A stretch of DNA of 64,000 bases, taken from Gillisella vitis (GTDB lineage Bacteria > Pseudomonadota > Alphaproteobacteria > Rhizobiales > Rhizobiaceae). How positions within the stretch are numbered: the first letter of the stretch is position 1; every line of letters starts with the position of its first letter. Below the pieces are notes generated by a model. The model was not told where the DNA came from. It was given only the letters and a program-made list of their open reading frames with translations, and made no database searches. Location: contig NZ_CP056047.1 of the NCBI RefSeq assembly GCF_021559775.1, positions 496,001-560,000 on the forward strand, given 5' to 3'. Positions 1 through 9,251 of this stretch are shown here, piece by piece. The translations under genes and the position numbers were made by a program.

Positions 1-4
1 ACCG

Positions 5-18
5 GCATCGGACCGAAA
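5..18. repeat. partial copy of rhizobial palindromic repeat
   Basis: The 14 bases match the left half of the two complete palindromic repeats at 3680-3780. Only this half is present; the right half (TTTTCGG..ATCCGATGC) is not found downstream, so this is a remnant or a chance partial copy in the leader of the first gene. Confidence 0.4.
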
Positions 19-92
19 GGAACATGCAGAGGGAAGGACGGTCTGGCTTGTTCACCGTGAACCTGTCGGGCAGTCATAAACAGGAGATTTGC

Positions 93-509
93 ATGCCCCG
101 CTGGATACTGCTGCTGACCGCTCTTGCCTGCCTTTTTGCGATTCCGGCAGCAGCCGAAAATCTTTCCGGCAATTTCCTTGCGCAGACCGTGAAAACCTCC
201 AAGCCGCATCGCGAGGCGCTGACGGGGCTGGTGCGCGGGCGGCAGGGCATTCCGCTCTGGGTGCTGAACATGGTCCGCAAGGATGATTATATCGGGCTGG
301 CTTCGGTCGAAATGCCTGTTGACGCCAAGCCCATGCAATTATTCTACGCCTGCCAGCCAAAACGATGCGAGCAAAGCGCCGTTCGTGTACTGTTTTCCGC
401 CGATGGCAAGCATGCGGTGATGCGTATTGAGGACCAGGCGGAAGGCGAGATCTTCCTCGGCATGCCAAGCGAGGCGGAAAAGACCGCATTGGCGCGTGCT
501 CCCGGCTGA
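93..509 (+). CDS. Ivy-like (inhibitor of vertebrate lysozyme family) exported protein
   Basis: This is a small secreted protein of 138 residues. The start at 93 is chosen because CAGGAG lies just upstream and it puts a clear Sec signal peptide (MPRWILLLTALACLFAIPAAA) at the N-terminus; an upstream in-frame ATG at 24 would bury it. The mature part ends with a pattern typical of the Ivy family: a short Cys-x-P-x-x-Cys loop (CQPKRC), then LFSADGK and FLGMPSEAE. In E. coli Ivy the loop reads CKPHDC and its His inserts into the lysozyme active site; here that His is replaced by Lys. It should therefore sit in the periplasm as a lysozyme inhibitor or a relative that has lost or altered inhibition. 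The family call rests on this C-terminal pattern only. Confidence 0.6.
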   Translation: MPRWILLLTALACLFAIPAAAENLSGNFLAQTVKTSKPHREALTGLVRGRQGIPLWVLNMVRKDDYIGLASVEMPVDAKPMQLFYACQPKRCEQSAVRVLFSADGKHAVMRIEDQAEGEIFLGMPSEAEKTALARAPG

Positions 510-796
510 TACTCTGAGAAATAGCGATTTTAAATCATGCTGCCTGCAACGGATGAAAAATTGCAATCCTTTGTATTGAAATAGAAAATAGAGGTTTTCC
601 TTTTTGCGGAGGTATTTTCTCCTCGCTGGCAAGCCACGATTGCTAAATGCCAATTCCAATAGTATGCTCAACATACTTTACAGCATCTTGCCGCGCCTAT
701 GGCGTGGTCATGATCGCTGTAGGATTATCCAAAAAGGTCTGACCGGGCGCGAGGAGGCGAGCGGTTGAACCGTTATCGGCATCAATGGGAGGCATT

Positions 797-2047
797 ATGC
801 TGTCGACAACATCGCGACCGGGCTCGTCCCGGATCATTTTTCTGGTTTTTCTGGCGGCGATGATTGAAGGTTTCGACCTTCAGGCTGCGGGCGTGGCGGC
901 GCCGAAACTGGCGCCGGTCTTCGGGCTGACACCCGCCCAGATGGGGCTGTTCTTTTCTTCTGCAACGTTTGGCCTGATCTTTGGCGCCGTTTCCGGCGGC
1001 ATGATCTCCGACCGGTTCGGACGCCGCTTGGGTCTTAGCCTGGCGCTTTTCATCTTCGGGATCTTCTCGCTCGCCACGGCAGCAGTCACATCCGTGGAAG
1101 GGCTGATCGCCATGCGGTTCCTCACCGGCGTCGGCCTGGGCGGGGCGCTGCCGAACCTAGTGGCCATTGCTGTCGAATCGACCACGCCGGAGCGGCGCGG
1201 CCGGGCGGTGTCGATCATGTATGCTGGCATTCCGTTTGGCGGGGCGATTGCAAGCGTGGTGGCCATGGCCGGTCTGCACGACGACTGGCGCACCATTTTC
1301 ATCGCAGGCGGTATCATGCCGATGCTGCTCGTGCTGCCGCTGTTTATGATGTTGCCGCAGCTCAAGGTCGAAAAGTCAGAAAAGACCAAGAAGGAGGGTG
1401 CCTGGCGTCAGGTTTTCTCCCCCGATACGGCGCTGCGCAGCGTCCTGCTCTGGACGGGCTTTTTCTTTGGCATCATGGTCCTGTATCTGCTTCTCAACTG
1501 GTTGCCGACCCTTCTGGTGACGCGCGGGCTGGATCGCCAGCAGGCTGGCCTCATTCAGGTGATTTTCAATATCGCCGGGGCCGTGGGTGGCTTGACGGGT
1601 GGATGGTTCCTTGATGGGAAGCGCAAGGTCTTCAACGGCTCGCTCTGCTTCCTTCTTTTGGTGGTCTCTCTTGTGCTGCTGGGACTGGCACCGGCCAATT
1701 TTGCCGCCAATGCCATTGCCGGTGCCTTGATCGGGGTGAGCGTCATGGCGGCTCAATCGCTGCTCTACGGCATTGCGCCGCAATGCTATGCGCCGGATGT
1801 TCGTGGCACCGGTGTCGGGCTTGCTGTCGCCGTCGGACGGGTCGGCTCGGTGGTCGGGCCGCTGTTTGCCGGTGGTTTGATTGCTGCTGGGCGCTCGCCG
1901 ACCGAGGTGTTGATGGCGATCGTGCCGGTGGCTGTTATCGCTGGTATCGCAACCGTTCTGCTGTTGTCGCGGCTGCGCGACCTGCCGCAGGATAGCACTG
2001 CGAAGGGTGTGCCAGGCCATGCAACGCCCTCCATGGTCAAGCCTTGA
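797..2047 (+). CDS. MFS transporter, aromatic acid:H+ symporter (AAHS/MhpT-like)
   Basis: A 416-residue major facilitator protein of the inner membrane with about 12 hydrophobic segments. The first membrane segment carries EGFDLQAAGVAAP, the acidic signature of aromatic-acid symporters (PcaK, BenK, MhpT), and the loop after TM2 has SDRFGRRLG around residue 70, the MFS motif A. The start at 797 has GGGAGG five bases upstream; an ATG at 785 is less well placed. The likely role is proton-coupled uptake of a hydroxylated aromatic acid such as hydroxyphenylpropionate. No aromatic catabolic gene lies next to it, so the substrate is inferred from family only. The gene is monocistronic and converges with the SH3 gene. 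Confidence 0.8.
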   Translation: MLSTTSRPGSSRIIFLVFLAAMIEGFDLQAAGVAAPKLAPVFGLTPAQMGLFFSSATFGLIFGAVSGGMISDRFGRRLGLSLALFIFGIFSLATAAVTSVEGLIAMRFLTGVGLGGALPNLVAIAVESTTPERRGRAVSIMYAGIPFGGAIASVVAMAGLHDDWRTIFIAGGIMPMLLVLPLFMMLPQLKVEKSEKTKKEGAWRQVFSPDTALRSVLLWTGFFFGIMVLYLLLNWLPTLLVTRGLDRQQAGLIQVIFNIAGAVGGLTGGWFLDGKRKVFNGSLCFLLLVVSLVLLGLAPANFAANAIAGALIGVSVMAAQSLLYGIAPQCYAPDVRGTGVGLAVAVGRVGSVVGPLFAGGLIAAGRSPTEVLMAIVPVAVIAGIATVLLLSRLRDLPQDSTAKGVPGHATPSMVKP

Positions 2048-2098
2048 CCGGCTGCGGATCTTGCTTGGGAAACCGTCTGGCATTCTGGTTGTAAAACC

Positions 2099-2818
2099 TC
2101 AACTGCCGATGGTTTCTCCGGGATAAACGCCCCAGACCAGGCCCTGCCGGACAAAGCCGGAAGGGCCACCTCGTTCTACCGAGACGGAACACCAATGCCC
2201 GTCGCAGCCACCGATTTTCAGCCGTACCCGTGGCTGGAGTTGGGCGGTGATGGCAGCCGTGGCAAGCGGGCGAGTGCGCAGCATGACGAGATCGCCTTTT
2301 GAGCCGCGCCAGGGGGCGACAAGGCCGGTGCGCGCGCCGCTGAGCATGACAGCCGACATCCAGCCGCTGGTGCCGTCGCTATCGCGAACCTGCCGCCAAT
2401 TGTCGTATTCCTCGATGATTTCCACCGGCAGGCCCCGAGCCTCGTAGATAAAGCGGACGGGGTAATCGGTGGAAGGGCCAGCCCGCATCCTCACCCTGTC
2501 GGCCTTCAACGAGGCAAATCGGGGCAGGGGATAGCCGGTGACGCGACCCGTCTGCCGCAGCATCGGCATGGCCGCAGCCGTGCCGGGCGCAAGCAGGCTT
2601 GCCGCCCCGATCAACGGGGTCAGCAACAGGGTGGCCAGCAGGGCGCGGCGGTTCACACGGGGAGCCACTGAACATGACGGACCGTATTCCCTTTTCAAAT
2701 GTCTCAAGGCCTCGATACATTTGAGATGGTCGAAATCTGTTGACGGCGAGAATGCGTCATCATCTTGGAGCCTGTGTATGCAACCGCCTTTGGCGGTCAG
2801 GGGGCGTTTCTCAGGCAT
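2099..2818 (-). CDS. SH3b-domain exported protein
   Basis: Up to 239 residues. The conserved part has two bacterial SH3 repeats: one around VRMRAGPSTDYPV followed by DNWRQVRDSDGTSGWM, the other around VMLRTRPL followed by CDGHWCSV. These domains usually bind cell-wall peptides, so a periplasmic or wall-associated role is likely. A Sec-type signal (VNRRALLATLLLTPLIGAA) begins only at about residue 55, so the true start may be a GTG at 2656 or 2668 rather than the ATG at 2818. The first 50 residues look unlike any exported protein. The gene follows the IalB gene by 17 bases on the same strand and may be co-transcribed with it. Confidence 0.75.
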   Translation of the reverse strand: MPEKRPLTAKGGCIHRLQDDDAFSPSTDFDHLKCIEALRHLKREYGPSCSVAPRVNRRALLATLLLTPLIGAASLLAPGTAAAMPMLRQTGRVTGYPLPRFASLKADRVRMRAGPSTDYPVRFIYEARGLPVEIIEEYDNWRQVRDSDGTSGWMSAVMLSGARTGLVAPWRGSKGDLVMLRTRPLATAAITAQLQPRVRLKIGGCDGHWCSVSVERGGPSGFVRQGLVWGVYPGETIGS

Positions 2819-2835
2819 GGTCGGTTTTGGACATG

Positions 2836-3339
2836 TCAGCGGCAGGCCTGGGCCTGTTTCAGCGCCGCCGAAACGCCCTGGAGCGAATAGGTATAGGTGG
2901 TGTGGGTGCCGCGCTTCGAGGTGGTTTTCACGGTCATCCGGCGACCTTGCTTCATGGCGGCAATCACCTTGGCGTCCTCTGCTTCCAGCCGGGTCCAGCC
3001 GACATTGGCTTTCGGCACCATCTGAAACGTCTTGTCATCGACGTTCACATCGATGGTCGAGCCCTGAGCGACGTTGTAGCCCATGACGGCCTGGGGGTAA
3101 TAATTGACGCCGCCGGTCTTTTTCGGGGCGATCAGGAAGAAATTCTTGCCATGGTCGATGCCCACAGGATCTTCCTTTGAAGGCACGGACAGCACATAGC
3201 AAACGGTCTTGCCGCCATCCTTGTAGGAAAACAGCCCCCAGTGATCGAACTGCTTGACCATCCGAGGGGCTGCCGATGCAAAGCTCGCCGAAAACCCAAG
3301 AATGGCAAGCATTAATGCAACGGTTTGTAGTGATGACAT
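2836..3339 (-). CDS. invasion-associated locus B (IalB) family protein
   Basis: An exported protein of 167 residues with a signal peptide ending ASFASA. The mature part starts with MVKQFDHWGLFSY and a single Cys in TVCYVLS, followed by the beta-rich pattern of the IalB family (PF06776), which is abundant in rhizobia and Bartonella. The ATG at 3339 is preferred over the TTG nine bases upstream because AAAGGAG lies ten bases before it. The periplasmic role is unknown; Bartonella IalB affects erythrocyte entry, which does not carry over here. The SH3 gene follows at 17 bases, suggesting a two-gene envelope unit. Confidence 0.8.
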   Translation of the reverse strand: MSSLQTVALMLAILGFSASFASAAPRMVKQFDHWGLFSYKDGGKTVCYVLSVPSKEDPVGIDHGKNFFLIAPKKTGGVNYYPQAVMGYNVAQGSTIDVNVDDKTFQMVPKANVGWTRLEAEDAKVIAAMKQGRRMTVKTTSKRGTHTTYTYSLQGVSAALKQAQACR

Positions 3340-3679
3340 ATCTGGCAATCTCCTTTGGTTGAGTGGGTCGCGGTTCGTTCTCTACCCCAATCCGCCAGCC
3401 ATGAGGTTACCGCGACGTTAATTTCTCTTCACAATTGGTTGAGCCAATTTGCGACATTCCGTCGCAAATTCGTGAAATATCAATGGATTGACCAAGAAAA
3501 TTACCATCGAAACAGATGTAGGCCGCGTTCCGGTATCAGTCATCGCTCTATACCGCGTCGAGCCTCGACACACGGATCTTTCGCGCGGGATGCCGCAATT
3601 ATGCTGCAATGCGGGATACGATTGATATTATGAGATTTTCAACGGATCACGAATGCGCTAAGTCTTTTGAGGGATAAAA

Positions 3680-3724
3680 GCATCGGACCGAAAAGTGGAA
3701 ACCGGTTTTCGGATCATCCGATGC
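3680..3724. repeat. rhizobial palindromic repeat, copy 1
   Basis: A 45-base imperfect inverted repeat that begins GCATCGGACCGAAAA and ends TTTTCGGATCATCCGATGC. It can fold into one hairpin. The next copy follows 10 bases later in the same orientation. Such elements are scattered between genes in Rhizobiaceae genomes. Confidence 0.85.
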
Positions 3725-3734
3725 GGAGATAAAA

Positions 3735-3780
3735 GCATCGGACCGGAAAAGTGGAAACCGGTTTTCGGGCAATCCGATGC
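3735..3780. repeat. rhizobial palindromic repeat, copy 2
   Basis: A 46-base second copy, about 90 percent identical to copy 1 and sharing the central GTGGAAACCGG. The tandem pair ends 37 bases before the ppdK start, so both hairpins probably lie in the ppdK leader or promoter. Confidence 0.85.
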
Positions 3781-3817
3781 GAAAACAAGAACAGTCGGGC
3801 GGAGAAAGAAAACGACC

Positions 3818-6502
3818 ATGGGGAAGTGGGTCTACAGCTTCGGCGGCGGCAAGGCTGAGGGCGGTGCTGGCGATGTTGAACATTTGGGTGGTAAAGGTGC
3901 CAATCTCGCTGAAATGGCGGGTCTTGGCCTGCCCGTGCCGCCGGGGTTGACGATTGTCACGGATGCCTGCACGCATTTCTACGCCCATGGTCGCAGTTTG
4001 GCCGACGACATGAAGGCAGAGGTGTTGGCCGGTATCGACCTGATCGAAGCCGAGACCGGACGCACGTTCGGCAATGCCAAAAATCCCCTGCTTTTGTCGG
4101 TGCGCTCGGGTGCGCGCACCTCCATGCCGGGCATGATGGATACGGTTCTCAATCTCGGCCTGAACGATGAGACGGTGGTCGGTCTTGCCCATCGCGCCGG
4201 AGACGCTCGCTTTGCCTGGGACAGTTACCGCCGCTTCATTCAGATGTATGGCGATGTCGTTCTGGGGTTGGATCACGAAGTGTTCGAGGAAATTCTTGAG
4301 CATGAGAAGGGCCGGTTTGGCCATGAACTCGACACCGAACTGAGCGCCGACGAATGGCAGCATGTGACTGACCTCTACAAGCAATTGATCGAGGATGAGC
4401 TGGGCGAACCCTTTCCGCAGGACCCTGAGGTTCAGCTCTGGGGGGCGGTGGCAGCGGTGTTTGCCAGCTGGATGAACGCCCGCGCCATCACCTATCGGCA
4501 GCTGCACAATATTCCCGGCCATTGGGGCACGGCGGTCAATATCCAGGCCATGGTGTTTGGCAATCTCGGCTCCAGTTCGGCCACCGGCGTGGCGTTTACC
4601 CGCAACCCGTCGACGGGCGAAAACCAGCTTTACGGCGAATTTCTGGTCAATGCCCAAGGTGAGGACGTGGTAGCGGGTATCCGCACCCCGCAATCCCTGA
4701 GTGAGCGGGCGCGGCTGGAAAGCGGTTCCGACAAGCCGTCGATGGAAAAGCTGATGCCCAAGGCCTTTGCCGAGTTTACGGCGGTCTGCGCGCAGCTTGA
4801 AACCCATTACCGCGACATGCAGGATGTGGAATTCACCATTGAGCGCGGCAAGCTGTGGATGTTGCAGACCCGCTCCGGCAAGCGCACCACCAAGGCGGCC
4901 ATGAAGATCGCTGTCGATATGGTGGCGGAAGGGCTGATCGATGAGGACGAGGCGGTGTCGCGCATCGAGCCGGCGTCGCTGGACCAGCTTTTGCATCCCA
5001 CCATCGATCCGCGCGTGGCGCGGGATGTGATCGGCTCAGGCCTGCCGGCGTCGCCGGGGGCGGCTACCGGCGAAATCGTCTTTACCGCCGAAGATGCGGT
5101 TAGCGCCAAGGAGGAAGGCCGCAAGGTCATTCTGGTGCGCATGGAAACCAGCCCGGAAGACATTCACGGCATGCATGCCGCCGAAGCCATCCTGACCACC
5201 CGTGGCGGCATGACCAGCCATGCGGCAGTGGTGGCGCGGGGCATGGGCATTCCCTGCGTGGCCGGTGCCGGCAGCATGCGGGTCGATATCCGCAATGGCG
5301 TGCTGCTGGGCGTCGGCGTCAAGCTGAAGAAGGGCGATATCATTACCATAGACGGTTCTTCCGGCCAGGTTTTGCAGGGCGCCGTGCCGATGCTGCAACC
5401 GGAACTGTCGGGGGATTTTGCCCAGCTGATGCAATGGGCCGACCGCACGCGTCGCATGACGGTGCGCACCAATGCCGACACGCCGGGCGATGCGCGGGCC
5501 GCCCGCTCTTTCGGCGCTGAGGGTATCGGACTTTGCCGCACCGAACATATGTTTTTCGAAGGTGAGCGCATCCATGTGATGCGCGAAATGATCCTGGCCG
5601 AGGACGAGGCCGGACGACGCGCCGCGCTCGACAAGCTGTTGCCGATGCAACGCTCGGACTTCACCGAGCTGTTTACCATCATGCATGGCCTGCCGGTGAC
5701 GATCCGTCTGCTTGATCCGCCATTGCATGAATTCCTGCCGAAGACCGTCAAGGAAATCGCCGAGGTGGCGGTGGCGATGGGCATGGAGCCGCGCGCGCTG
5801 GCGCAGCGGGTCGAGGCTTTGCACGAGTTCAACCCCATGCTCGGCCATCGCGGCTGCCGGTTGGCGATTTCCTATCCTGAAATTGCCGAGATGCAGGCGC
5901 GGGCGATTTTCGAAGCCGCTGTTGCCGCAGGCCTTGAGACCGGTGCACCGGTCGTGCCTGAGATCATGGTGCCGCTGGTCGGGCTGCGCTCCGAGCTGGA
6001 TTATGTGAAGGGCGTGATCGACCGGATTGCCTCCGAAGTGATGCGGGAAGGCAAGCTGGAAATCTCCTATCTGGTCGGCACGATGATCGAGTTGCCGCGC
6101 GCCGCCATCCGCGCCCATGTGATTGCCGAGGCTGCGGAGTTTTTCTCCTTCGGCACCAATGACCTGACCCAGACGACGTTCGGCATGTCACGCGACGACG
6201 CAGCCGCCTTCCTTCCGACCTATCAGCGCAAGGGGATTATCGAGCGCGATCCATTCATCTCGCTGGATTTCGACGGGGTCGGCGAGCTGATCCGCATGGC
6301 CGCCGAGCGCGGTCGCCAGACCCGGCCCGATATGAAGCTCGGTATTTGCGGCGAACATGGCGGCGACCCGGCCTCGATCCATTTCTGCGAGGATGTCGGG
6401 CTGGATTACGTCTCCTGCTCACCCTTCCGGGTGCCGATCGCCCGGCTGTCCGCCGCCCAGGCAAGTATCAAGCAAAGGCGCCTCATGGCGAAGGAAGTTT
6501 GA
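3818..6502 (+). CDS. ppdK: pyruvate, phosphate dikinase
   Basis: This cytosolic enzyme interconverts pyruvate, ATP and phosphate with phosphoenolpyruvate, AMP and pyrophosphate. The product is 894 residues, the normal length. The N-terminal ATP-grasp domain shows the family start KWVYSFGGGKAEG and the loop RSGARTSMPGMMDTVLN. The phosphohistidine domain has GGMTSHAAVVARGMG with the carrier His at about residue 468. The C-terminal PEP/pyruvate barrel contains GICGEHGGDP with the catalytic Cys at about 844. The start at 3818 follows GGAGAAAG and begins at the conserved N-terminus; an in-frame ATG at 3695 lies inside the repeats. The gene stands alone and fits the gluconeogenic role known in rhizobia. 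Confidence 0.96.
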   Translation: MGKWVYSFGGGKAEGGAGDVEHLGGKGANLAEMAGLGLPVPPGLTIVTDACTHFYAHGRSLADDMKAEVLAGIDLIEAETGRTFGNAKNPLLLSVRSGARTSMPGMMDTVLNLGLNDETVVGLAHRAGDARFAWDSYRRFIQMYGDVVLGLDHEVFEEILEHEKGRFGHELDTELSADEWQHVTDLYKQLIEDELGEPFPQDPEVQLWGAVAAVFASWMNARAITYRQLHNIPGHWGTAVNIQAMVFGNLGSSSATGVAFTRNPSTGENQLYGEFLVNAQGEDVVAGIRTPQSLSERARLESGSDKPSMEKLMPKAFAEFTAVCAQLETHYRDMQDVEFTIERGKLWMLQTRSGKRTTKAAMKIAVDMVAEGLIDEDEAVSRIEPASLDQLLHPTIDPRVARDVIGSGLPASPGAATGEIVFTAEDAVSAKEEGRKVILVRMETSPEDIHGMHAAEAILTTRGGMTSHAAVVARGMGIPCVAGAGSMRVDIRNGVLLGVGVKLKKGDIITIDGSSGQVLQGAVPMLQPELSGDFAQLMQWADRTRRMTVRTNADTPGDARAARSFGAEGIGLCRTEHMFFEGERIHVMREMILAEDEAGRRAALDKLLPMQRSDFTELFTIMHGLPVTIRLLDPPLHEFLPKTVKEIAEVAVAMGMEPRALAQRVEALHEFNPMLGHRGCRLAISYPEIAEMQARAIFEAAVAAGLETGAPVVPEIMVPLVGLRSELDYVKGVIDRIASEVMREGKLEISYLVGTMIELPRAAIRAHVIAEAAEFFSFGTNDLTQTTFGMSRDDAAAFLPTYQRKGIIERDPFISLDFDGVGELIRMAAERGRQTRPDMKLGICGEHGGDPASIHFCEDVGLDYVSCSPFRVPIARLSAAQASIKQRRLMAKEV

Positions 6503-6667
6503 AGCCAACTAATGTTTATTCGCCGTTTCGGCACAAAATGCCCTGTTCAGTTGCATTTTATCAATTGAATTTCGGCTTTGTTTCAAATGGTTTTATAAAA
6601 CAGCTACCCAACAAGGATTGAAGAACAGGACTGGTGTCCCGGACGCTTCAGCACATGGTTGGGTAAA

Positions 6668-8104
6668 ATGCGCTTTAGAGACCTGCTTTCAAAATTCATC
6701 GCTGATGACAATGGCAATTTTGCCATCATGTCGGCCATTCTGCTGATGCCGCTGCTTTTGGCCGTCGGTGCAGCGTTGGACTACAGTTCGTCGCGGGACC
6801 ATCGCAATGATATCCAGGTGATTTCCGATTCGGCTATCCTGGCGGCGGCTTCGAGCTATTCCTCGTCCTCGGGCGTCGATGCCCTGGCGGCGGAGATCGA
6901 TAGCTATCTCGCCTCCGATACGGCGGATCAGGGCGCCAATGATGTCGATAGTGCCGCAGTCCCCAAACGGTTGAGCGGCCCGACCCTGTCAGCGGATGGC
7001 AAGGAAATCTGCGTCGTCGTCGGCGAAAGCGTTCCCACCAGTTTCATGCAACTGGCCGGGGTCAAGACGGTGAATGTTTCCGTCAAGTCCTGTGCGGCGC
7101 TGCCGGGCAATATCGATCTCGAAGTGTCCCTGGTGCTCGACGTATCCAGCTCGATGATTGAGGAAGGGCGTTTCGGGCCGATGCAGACGGCGGTGAAGAG
7201 CTTTCTAACCTCCTTTGCCAATGATGCGACGGTTGCCAAACGCAGCAAGATCGCCATCGCGCCGTTTTCCAGTCGTTTCAACATCGGCCTTCCCCATAAG
7301 GATTGGCTGAAGGCTTATGGTGGCAATGCTGCCGTTCCTAGCCGTTGGACCGATCCCAAGTCCTATTATTCGTCCTCAAGCTATAGTTTCACGCAGTGGA
7401 TCGATAATGTGACGCCGCTCGCCTATACCTCGAAAAATTACTATTGGATCGGCTGCGTCGAGCCACGTGCCGATGTCGAAATGAAAGATAGTGGTAGCAT
7501 CGGCACCAATGGCCTGAGCGACGCACCACCCAGCACCGAGGCCTTCGTGGCCCAGGATTCCAATAGCGGTTCCTCTACCAGTTTCTGCCCGCCACCCATC
7601 GTCTCCCTGACGTCGAGCTTTAGCACGTTGCAAAGCGCCATCGCCAACATGACGTCGGAAGGCTCCACCCGGCTCGATGCCGGTATGCTGGCGGGATGGT
7701 ACACGCTGTCGCCGAAATGGCGTTCGGCATGGGGTGGAGGGACCTCGCCCGCCGATTATTCCGAGAAGGTCAAGAAGGTTATTGTTTTCATGACCGATGG
7801 TGAGATGAATGTGAAATACGGACCCAGTGACTCTGACAAGCTGGACTGGATCTGCAACAAGACCCGCACAAGCGCCTGCAATGACATCGCCACCAATGCG
7901 CTTCTGACAACTTGCGACTCGATCAAATCCAACAATATCGAGATTTACGCGATTTCCTATAGTTCGGAAGCCGATGTCCAGAATTTGCAGACCTGTTCCA
8001 GCGGAACCAAATATTACTTCAGCGCCTCCACCACCAATATCAAGGATGTCTATACGGCGATCTCCAAGAACATTATCGGCAGTACGGTGCGGCTGACGCA
8101 GTGA
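6668..8104 (+). CDS. TadG-like pilus assembly protein with von Willebrand factor A domain
   Basis: The product is 478 residues. Its N-terminus (about residues 15-60) is a TadE/TadG-like segment, DNGNFAIMSAILLMPLLL, a single membrane anchor with a short cytoplasmic tail. The rest is periplasmic and holds a vWA domain whose metal-ion site DVSSSM lies near residue 157 and whose later strand is VIVFMTDGEMN. TadG proteins belong to Flp/Tad pilus systems, but no other tad genes are nearby, so this is an orphan whose partner system must be elsewhere or which acts alone. The start is uncertain: ATG 6668 was chosen over TTG 6659, and no good ribosome site is visible. Confidence 0.82.
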   Translation: MRFRDLLSKFIADDNGNFAIMSAILLMPLLLAVGAALDYSSSRDHRNDIQVISDSAILAAASSYSSSSGVDALAAEIDSYLASDTADQGANDVDSAAVPKRLSGPTLSADGKEICVVVGESVPTSFMQLAGVKTVNVSVKSCAALPGNIDLEVSLVLDVSSSMIEEGRFGPMQTAVKSFLTSFANDATVAKRSKIAIAPFSSRFNIGLPHKDWLKAYGGNAAVPSRWTDPKSYYSSSSYSFTQWIDNVTPLAYTSKNYYWIGCVEPRADVEMKDSGSIGTNGLSDAPPSTEAFVAQDSNSGSSTSFCPPPIVSLTSSFSTLQSAIANMTSEGSTRLDAGMLAGWYTLSPKWRSAWGGGTSPADYSEKVKKVIVFMTDGEMNVKYGPSDSDKLDWICNKTRTSACNDIATNALLTTCDSIKSNNIEIYAISYSSEADVQNLQTCSSGTKYYFSASTTNIKDVYTAISKNIIGSTVRLTQ

Positions 8105-8201
8105 ACAGGACGGCGACAGACGGGATGAATAGCAGTGCGGGTGACAAATCGCCTTGATTATGAGATAGGCCGGGTCGTCACACTCGCAAAGGCCAGGCCC
8201 G

Positions 8202-9245
8202 ATGAACGACACGCACCGGACATCCTCCACGGCGCCCACCTCCCGCAAACGCCGTCAGAAGGGCCGCGACACCACGCCGCCCGGCTTACAATCTGGCAAG
8301 CAGCAGCGCGAGGGGCAGGGCAAGGCCGGTCCTGCGGCTGCCTCCGGTAATGACAAATGGGCGCAGGCCCGCCGCGTTATGAAGACGGATCGTTTTCGCG
8401 CCAGTGCGCTGCTGGCCGGTTTCGGCCTGTTCCTGTTGGCCGTGTCGCAAAGCCTGCCGCATGATTATGGTTTCACCGAGCTGGGCGCGCTGTTCACCTT
8501 CTCGGTATATGATCTGGTTCTGGCCATGCTAGGCATCGCGGTCGCCTGTGCGATGATGCCCAGCGCCCGACAATTCGCCATTACCATCGGCGTGTTTCTC
8601 GGCGTCTTATCGGTCATGCTGCTATTTTTCGACCCGATTTTCGTCGCCATCCGCGAAAGCGCGCTGGGGCAGGTGCTTTACCTGATCGCACCGCTGGCCG
8701 TCGCCATCACCGGTGCCAGTCTCTGGCTTTCGGGGCGCTGGCGGGATCGGGCCATGCTGGCATCCGCTGCTGTTGTCGGTTTTTCCTTCTCGTTGTTTCT
8801 TGGCCTGGACGATTTCGGCGTCGGCATTCCGTCTTTTGCGATTGCCTCTGTGCTTTCGGCCCTGTGGATCATTCTCACCCCGGCCTTTCTGCTACGCTGC
8901 TTCAAGGGCCCCTGGCTGAACATTCCCTCGCGTATCCTCGGCAGCTGGCTGCTGGTCATTGCCATTATCGTCACCGTCTCGCTCTATGTGCCGCTGCCAA
9001 TCAAGACCCAGCCGCCCGTCGATCTCGGCCAGCCGGACCTGTCAATCGATGGCGAGGATCCCGGTACAGCTCCGACCGACCCCTCTGCCCTGCAGGACCC
9101 CTCTGCCCTGCAAGATAAGGGCGCCTACGGCTCGATGAATTCCAATGGCACGCAGGTGCCTGATTTCCTGGAAGAGGAACCAAAGCCTGACCCCAATGCC
9201 CCTTCCGTGTTCGAGGGGTTGAAAACACCGAAGATTGGTGGATGA
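8202..9245 (+). CDS. hypothetical multi-pass membrane protein
   Basis: I do not recognise this family. The 347-residue product has a basic, glycine-rich cytoplasmic N-terminus of about 60 residues, six or seven hydrophobic segments (about residues 66-265) and a proline- and acid-rich C-terminal tail with the direct repeat DPSALQ twice. It follows the TadG gene by 97 bases on the same strand and could share its transcript. The ribosome site before 8202 is weak, and an internal ATG at 8379 would drop the basic tail. Function unknown. Confidence 0.6.
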   Translation: MNDTHRTSSTAPTSRKRRQKGRDTTPPGLQSGKQQREGQGKAGPAAASGNDKWAQARRVMKTDRFRASALLAGFGLFLLAVSQSLPHDYGFTELGALFTFSVYDLVLAMLGIAVACAMMPSARQFAITIGVFLGVLSVMLLFFDPIFVAIRESALGQVLYLIAPLAVAITGASLWLSGRWRDRAMLASAAVVGFSFSLFLGLDDFGVGIPSFAIASVLSALWIILTPAFLLRCFKGPWLNIPSRILGSWLLVIAIIVTVSLYVPLPIKTQPPVDLGQPDLSIDGEDPGTAPTDPSALQDPSALQDKGAYGSMNSNGTQVPDFLEEEPKPDPNAPSVFEGLKTPKIGG

Positions 9246-9251
9246 GAATGC

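Larger units (their letters stand above)
3340..3817. other. intergenic region upstream of ppdK
   Basis: This 478-base gap separates the divergent IalB gene from ppdK. It holds two palindromic repeats at 3680-3780 and must contain both promoters. Short ORFs here lack ribosome binding sites and family features, so I see no gene. Confidence 0.6.

Noticed and set aside
3355..3633. Possible small genes in the IalB-ppdK gap
   Set aside because: Neither strand has a convincing start or recognisable product; the region is likely promoter plus repeats.
4807..5838. Long antisense ORFs inside ppdK
   Set aside because: They are mirror frames of a highly conserved gene with strong codon bias; no family match or start signals.
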